Under the pieces are notes generated by a model, which was not told the DNA's origin, searched no databases, and worked only from the letters and a program-made list of their open reading frames with translations. DNA of 7,759 nt, taken from positions 1 through 7,759 of the forward strand of contig JARXAV010000316.1 of assembly GCA_029865665.1 (NCBI GenBank), in the 5' to 3' direction. A program made the position numbers and the translations under genes. The first letter of the stretch is position 1; every line of letters starts with the position of its first letter. Below, one piece after another: positions 6,325-7,759 of the stretch. This stretch comes from Flectobacillus sp. (lineage in GTDB: Bacteria; Bacteroidota; Bacteroidia; Cytophagales; Spirosomataceae).

Positions 6325-7635
6325 TTAAACGACTACATCACCGTATAAATCGAACTCTTCTGCTGCATTGATTTTAACGTTTGCAAAGTCTCCTAAACGG
6401 ACATATTGCGTAGCAGGAACCAATACTTCATTGTCAACTTCGGGTGAATCGAATTGTGTTCTTCCGATAAAATAGCCGCCCTCTTTTCTGTCAAAAAGTA
6501 CTTTATGCGTTTGACCTATTTTTGTCTGATTCAATTCTAGCGAGATACCTTGTTGTAATGCCATAATATCATCAGCACGTTCTTGTTTTACTTCCGCAGG
6601 CACATCATCTTCCATCGAGAACGAGTGCGTATCGTCTTCATGTGAGTAAGTAAATACACCCAAACGATCAAAACGCATTTTTTCTACAAACTGATACGTT
6701 TCCTCAAAATCTGCCTCTGTTTCTCCTGGATGTCCTGCAATAAGCGTTGTACGTAACGCAATTTCAGGAACACGGTCACGGATTGATTTAATTAGATCTT
6801 CCGTTTTTTCACGAGTAATTCCACGACGCATTGACTTCAACATCGCAGTTGAACCACTTTGTAAAGGCATATCTAAATACTTACAAATGTTTTCACGTGC
6901 GGCCATTACATCCAACACATCCATCGGGAAACCCGCTGGATAAGCGTATTGTAAACGAATCCAGTCTAAGCCTTCTACATCCGATAGGCGTTCTAATAAC
7001 TCAGAAAGGTTTCTTTTTTTATAAATATCAAGTCCATAATACGTTAAATCCTGAGCAATTAGGATTAACTCTTTTGTTCCACGTCTTACAAGAGACTTGG
7101 CTTCGATTAACAAATCGTCCATTGAACGAGAAACGTGTCCGCCACGCATCAACGGAATAGCACAAAATGAGCAAGGACGATCACATCCTTCTGCAATTTT
7201 CAAGTAACCATAGTGAGCGGGAGTCGTCAATAAACGCTCTCCAATAAGCTCGTGCTTATAGTCAGCCTTTAAGGTTTTTAACAAACGAGGTAATTCGTTT
7301 GTACCAAAGAAGGCATCCACCGAAGGAATTTCTGCTTCTAAATCATCCTTATAACGGTGCGACAAACAGCCTGTAACGTATAATTTATCAATTACACCTG
7401 CCTCTTTTGCATCTACATAACGAAGAATGGTATCAATGGATTCCTGTTTTGCATTATCAATGAAACCACACGTATTAACGATCACAATATTTGCATCATC
7501 CTTACTTGATTCGTGCGTTACATCAATACTGTTTCCTTTCAACTGGGTATAAATCATTTCAGAATCTACCAAGTTTTTACTACATCCAAGAGTTACGATG
7601 TTTACTTTATTTTTGCCTAATGTTTTGGTTTTCAT
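6325..7635 (-). CDS. rimO: Ribosomal protein uS12 methylthiotransferase RimO
   Basis: RimO is a radical-SAM enzyme that adds a methylthio group to the beta-carbon of a conserved aspartate in ribosomal protein uS12. At 436 aa it has the usual full length. The N-terminal UPF0004 domain shows TLGCSKNLVDSE (residues 15-26), VNTCGF (53-58) and VTGCLS (87-92), whose Cys18, Cys56 and Cys90 bind the auxiliary 4Fe-4S cluster. The radical-SAM motif GCDRPCSFC gives Cys151, Cys155 and Cys158. The C-terminal TRAM domain spans about residues 370-436. The signatures GCSKNLVDSE and IPLMRGGHVSR separate it from the tRNA enzyme MiaB. The start ATG (7635-7633) fits the motif distances. It appears to be transcribed alone from the promoter at 7679-7707, with a leader of about 38 nt, and ends at the shared terminator at 6268-6302. 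Nothing looks unusual in the protein. Confidence 0.97.
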   Translation of the reverse strand: MKTKTLGKNKVNIVTLGCSKNLVDSEMIYTQLKGNSIDVTHESSKDDANIVIVNTCGFIDNAKQESIDTILRYVDAKEAGVIDKLYVTGCLSHRYKDDLEAEIPSVDAFFGTNELPRLLKTLKADYKHELIGERLLTTPAHYGYLKIAEGCDRPCSFCAIPLMRGGHVSRSMDDLLIEAKSLVRRGTKELILIAQDLTYYGLDIYKKRNLSELLERLSDVEGLDWIRLQYAYPAGFPMDVLDVMAARENICKYLDMPLQSGSTAMLKSMRRGITREKTEDLIKSIRDRVPEIALRTTLIAGHPGETEADFEETYQFVEKMRFDRLGVFTYSHEDDTHSFSMEDDVPAEVKQERADDIMALQQGISLELNQTKIGQTHKVLFDRKEGGYFIGRTQFDSPEVDNEVLVPATQYVRLGDFANVKINAAEEFDLYGDVVV

Positions 7636-7678
7636 GCTTTAGCCTATGTCTCACGACAAGGTAGTTTTATTGAGTTTA

Positions 7679-7707
7679 CAAAAATACAACAAAAAAAGCG
7701 TAGTCAA
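7679..7707 (-). promoter_or_regulatory. Promoter of rimO, Bacteroidota -33/-7 type
   Basis: On the minus strand TTG (7707-7705) is followed after 18 nt by TATTTTTG (7686-7679), an exact match to TAnnTTTG at typical spacing. Transcription would start near 7673, about 38 nt before the rimO ATG. The -33 TTG lies at the centre of the terminator palindrome of the upstream gene. Confidence 0.65.
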
Positions 7708-7719
7708 TTGACTACGCTT
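7691..7719 (-). terminator. Rho-independent terminator of the gene upstream of rimO
   Basis: A perfect 24-nt palindrome (7696-7719; arms AAGCGTAGTCAA and its complement) is followed on the minus strand by T residues (seven in all, 7697-7691). Steric limits leave an AATT loop and a 10-bp stem. It lies 10 nt downstream of a minus-strand stop codon at 7732-7730, so it should end that transcript just before rimO begins. Confidence 0.8.
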
Positions 7720-7729
7720 AATAGAGTAT

Positions 7730-7759
7730 CTATTTTTTAGATTTTGTATGCTTTTTACC
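7730..7759 (-). CDS. C-terminal end of an upstream gene, nine codons visible
   Basis: Reading the minus strand from the right edge gives GKKHTKSKK and then TAG (7732-7730), followed 10 nt later by a strong terminator. A lysine-rich tail just before a terminator fits the end of a real gene, perhaps a nucleic-acid-binding or ribosome-related protein. Nine codons are too few to identify it. The other minus-strand frames either stop at once or run through the hairpin, so this is the most likely frame. Confidence 0.4.
   Translation of the reverse strand, partial: GKKHTKSKK

Noticed and set aside
6831..7160. 109-codon plus-strand open frame opposite rimO
   Set aside because: It lies wholly within rimO, antisense to the radical-SAM region; the translation has no family character and is a shadow of the conserved gene.

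Overview
The window looks like a Bacteroidota chromosome, probably Cytophagales. It is AT-rich and lacks Shine-Dalgarno sequences before its genes. It carries a DUF5686 outer-membrane protein with a carboxypeptidase-regulatory-like domain, and three places match the Bacteroidota -7 element TAnnTTTG. The lineage is inferred from these traits and was not tested by a search.

Left part (1-2421, all minus strand) is the end of a surface-glycan or sugar-modification operon. In transcription order it holds a GT-B-fold glycosyltransferase-like protein (2421-1381), an SpsF-like cytidylyltransferase (1415-573, overlapping the first by 35 nt) and the N-terminal subunit of a split transketolase (410-1, cut by the window edge). 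Together they suggest synthesis of a CMP-activated sugar whose carbon skeleton is built or changed by thiamine-diphosphate chemistry. The final sugar cannot be read from the window.

Middle part (2422-3013) is a divergent spacer followed by a decayed toxin-antitoxin locus on the plus strand. The 71-aa antitoxin-like gene is intact (2709-2924). The overlapping toxin gene is reduced to its first dozen or so codons joined out of frame to what looks like its last dozen or so (2914-2996). A partial dyad between the likely promoter and the antitoxin start may be an autoregulatory operator. A pair of ~21-bp repeats lies between the two divergent units.

Next comes an 849-aa DUF5686 outer-membrane protein (5563-3014, minus), which appears to start at TTG. 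It is preceded by a 576-bp AT-rich spacer with no convincing gene.

Right part: a 29-codon plus-strand ORF for a single-pass membrane peptide (6140-6229) has its own -7 promoter element and a strong bidirectional terminator (6268-6302). It converges on rimO (7635-6325, minus), the ribosomal protein uS12 methylthiotransferase. The rimO promoter is interleaved with a perfect 24-nt palindromic terminator that closes an upstream minus-strand gene, of which only the last nine codons are visible.

No mobile element, CRISPR array, tRNA or rRNA was seen. I did not find a clearly new multi-gene system. The items most worth following are the transketolase/SpsF sugar cluster, the toxin-deleted antitoxin locus and the small membrane ORF.
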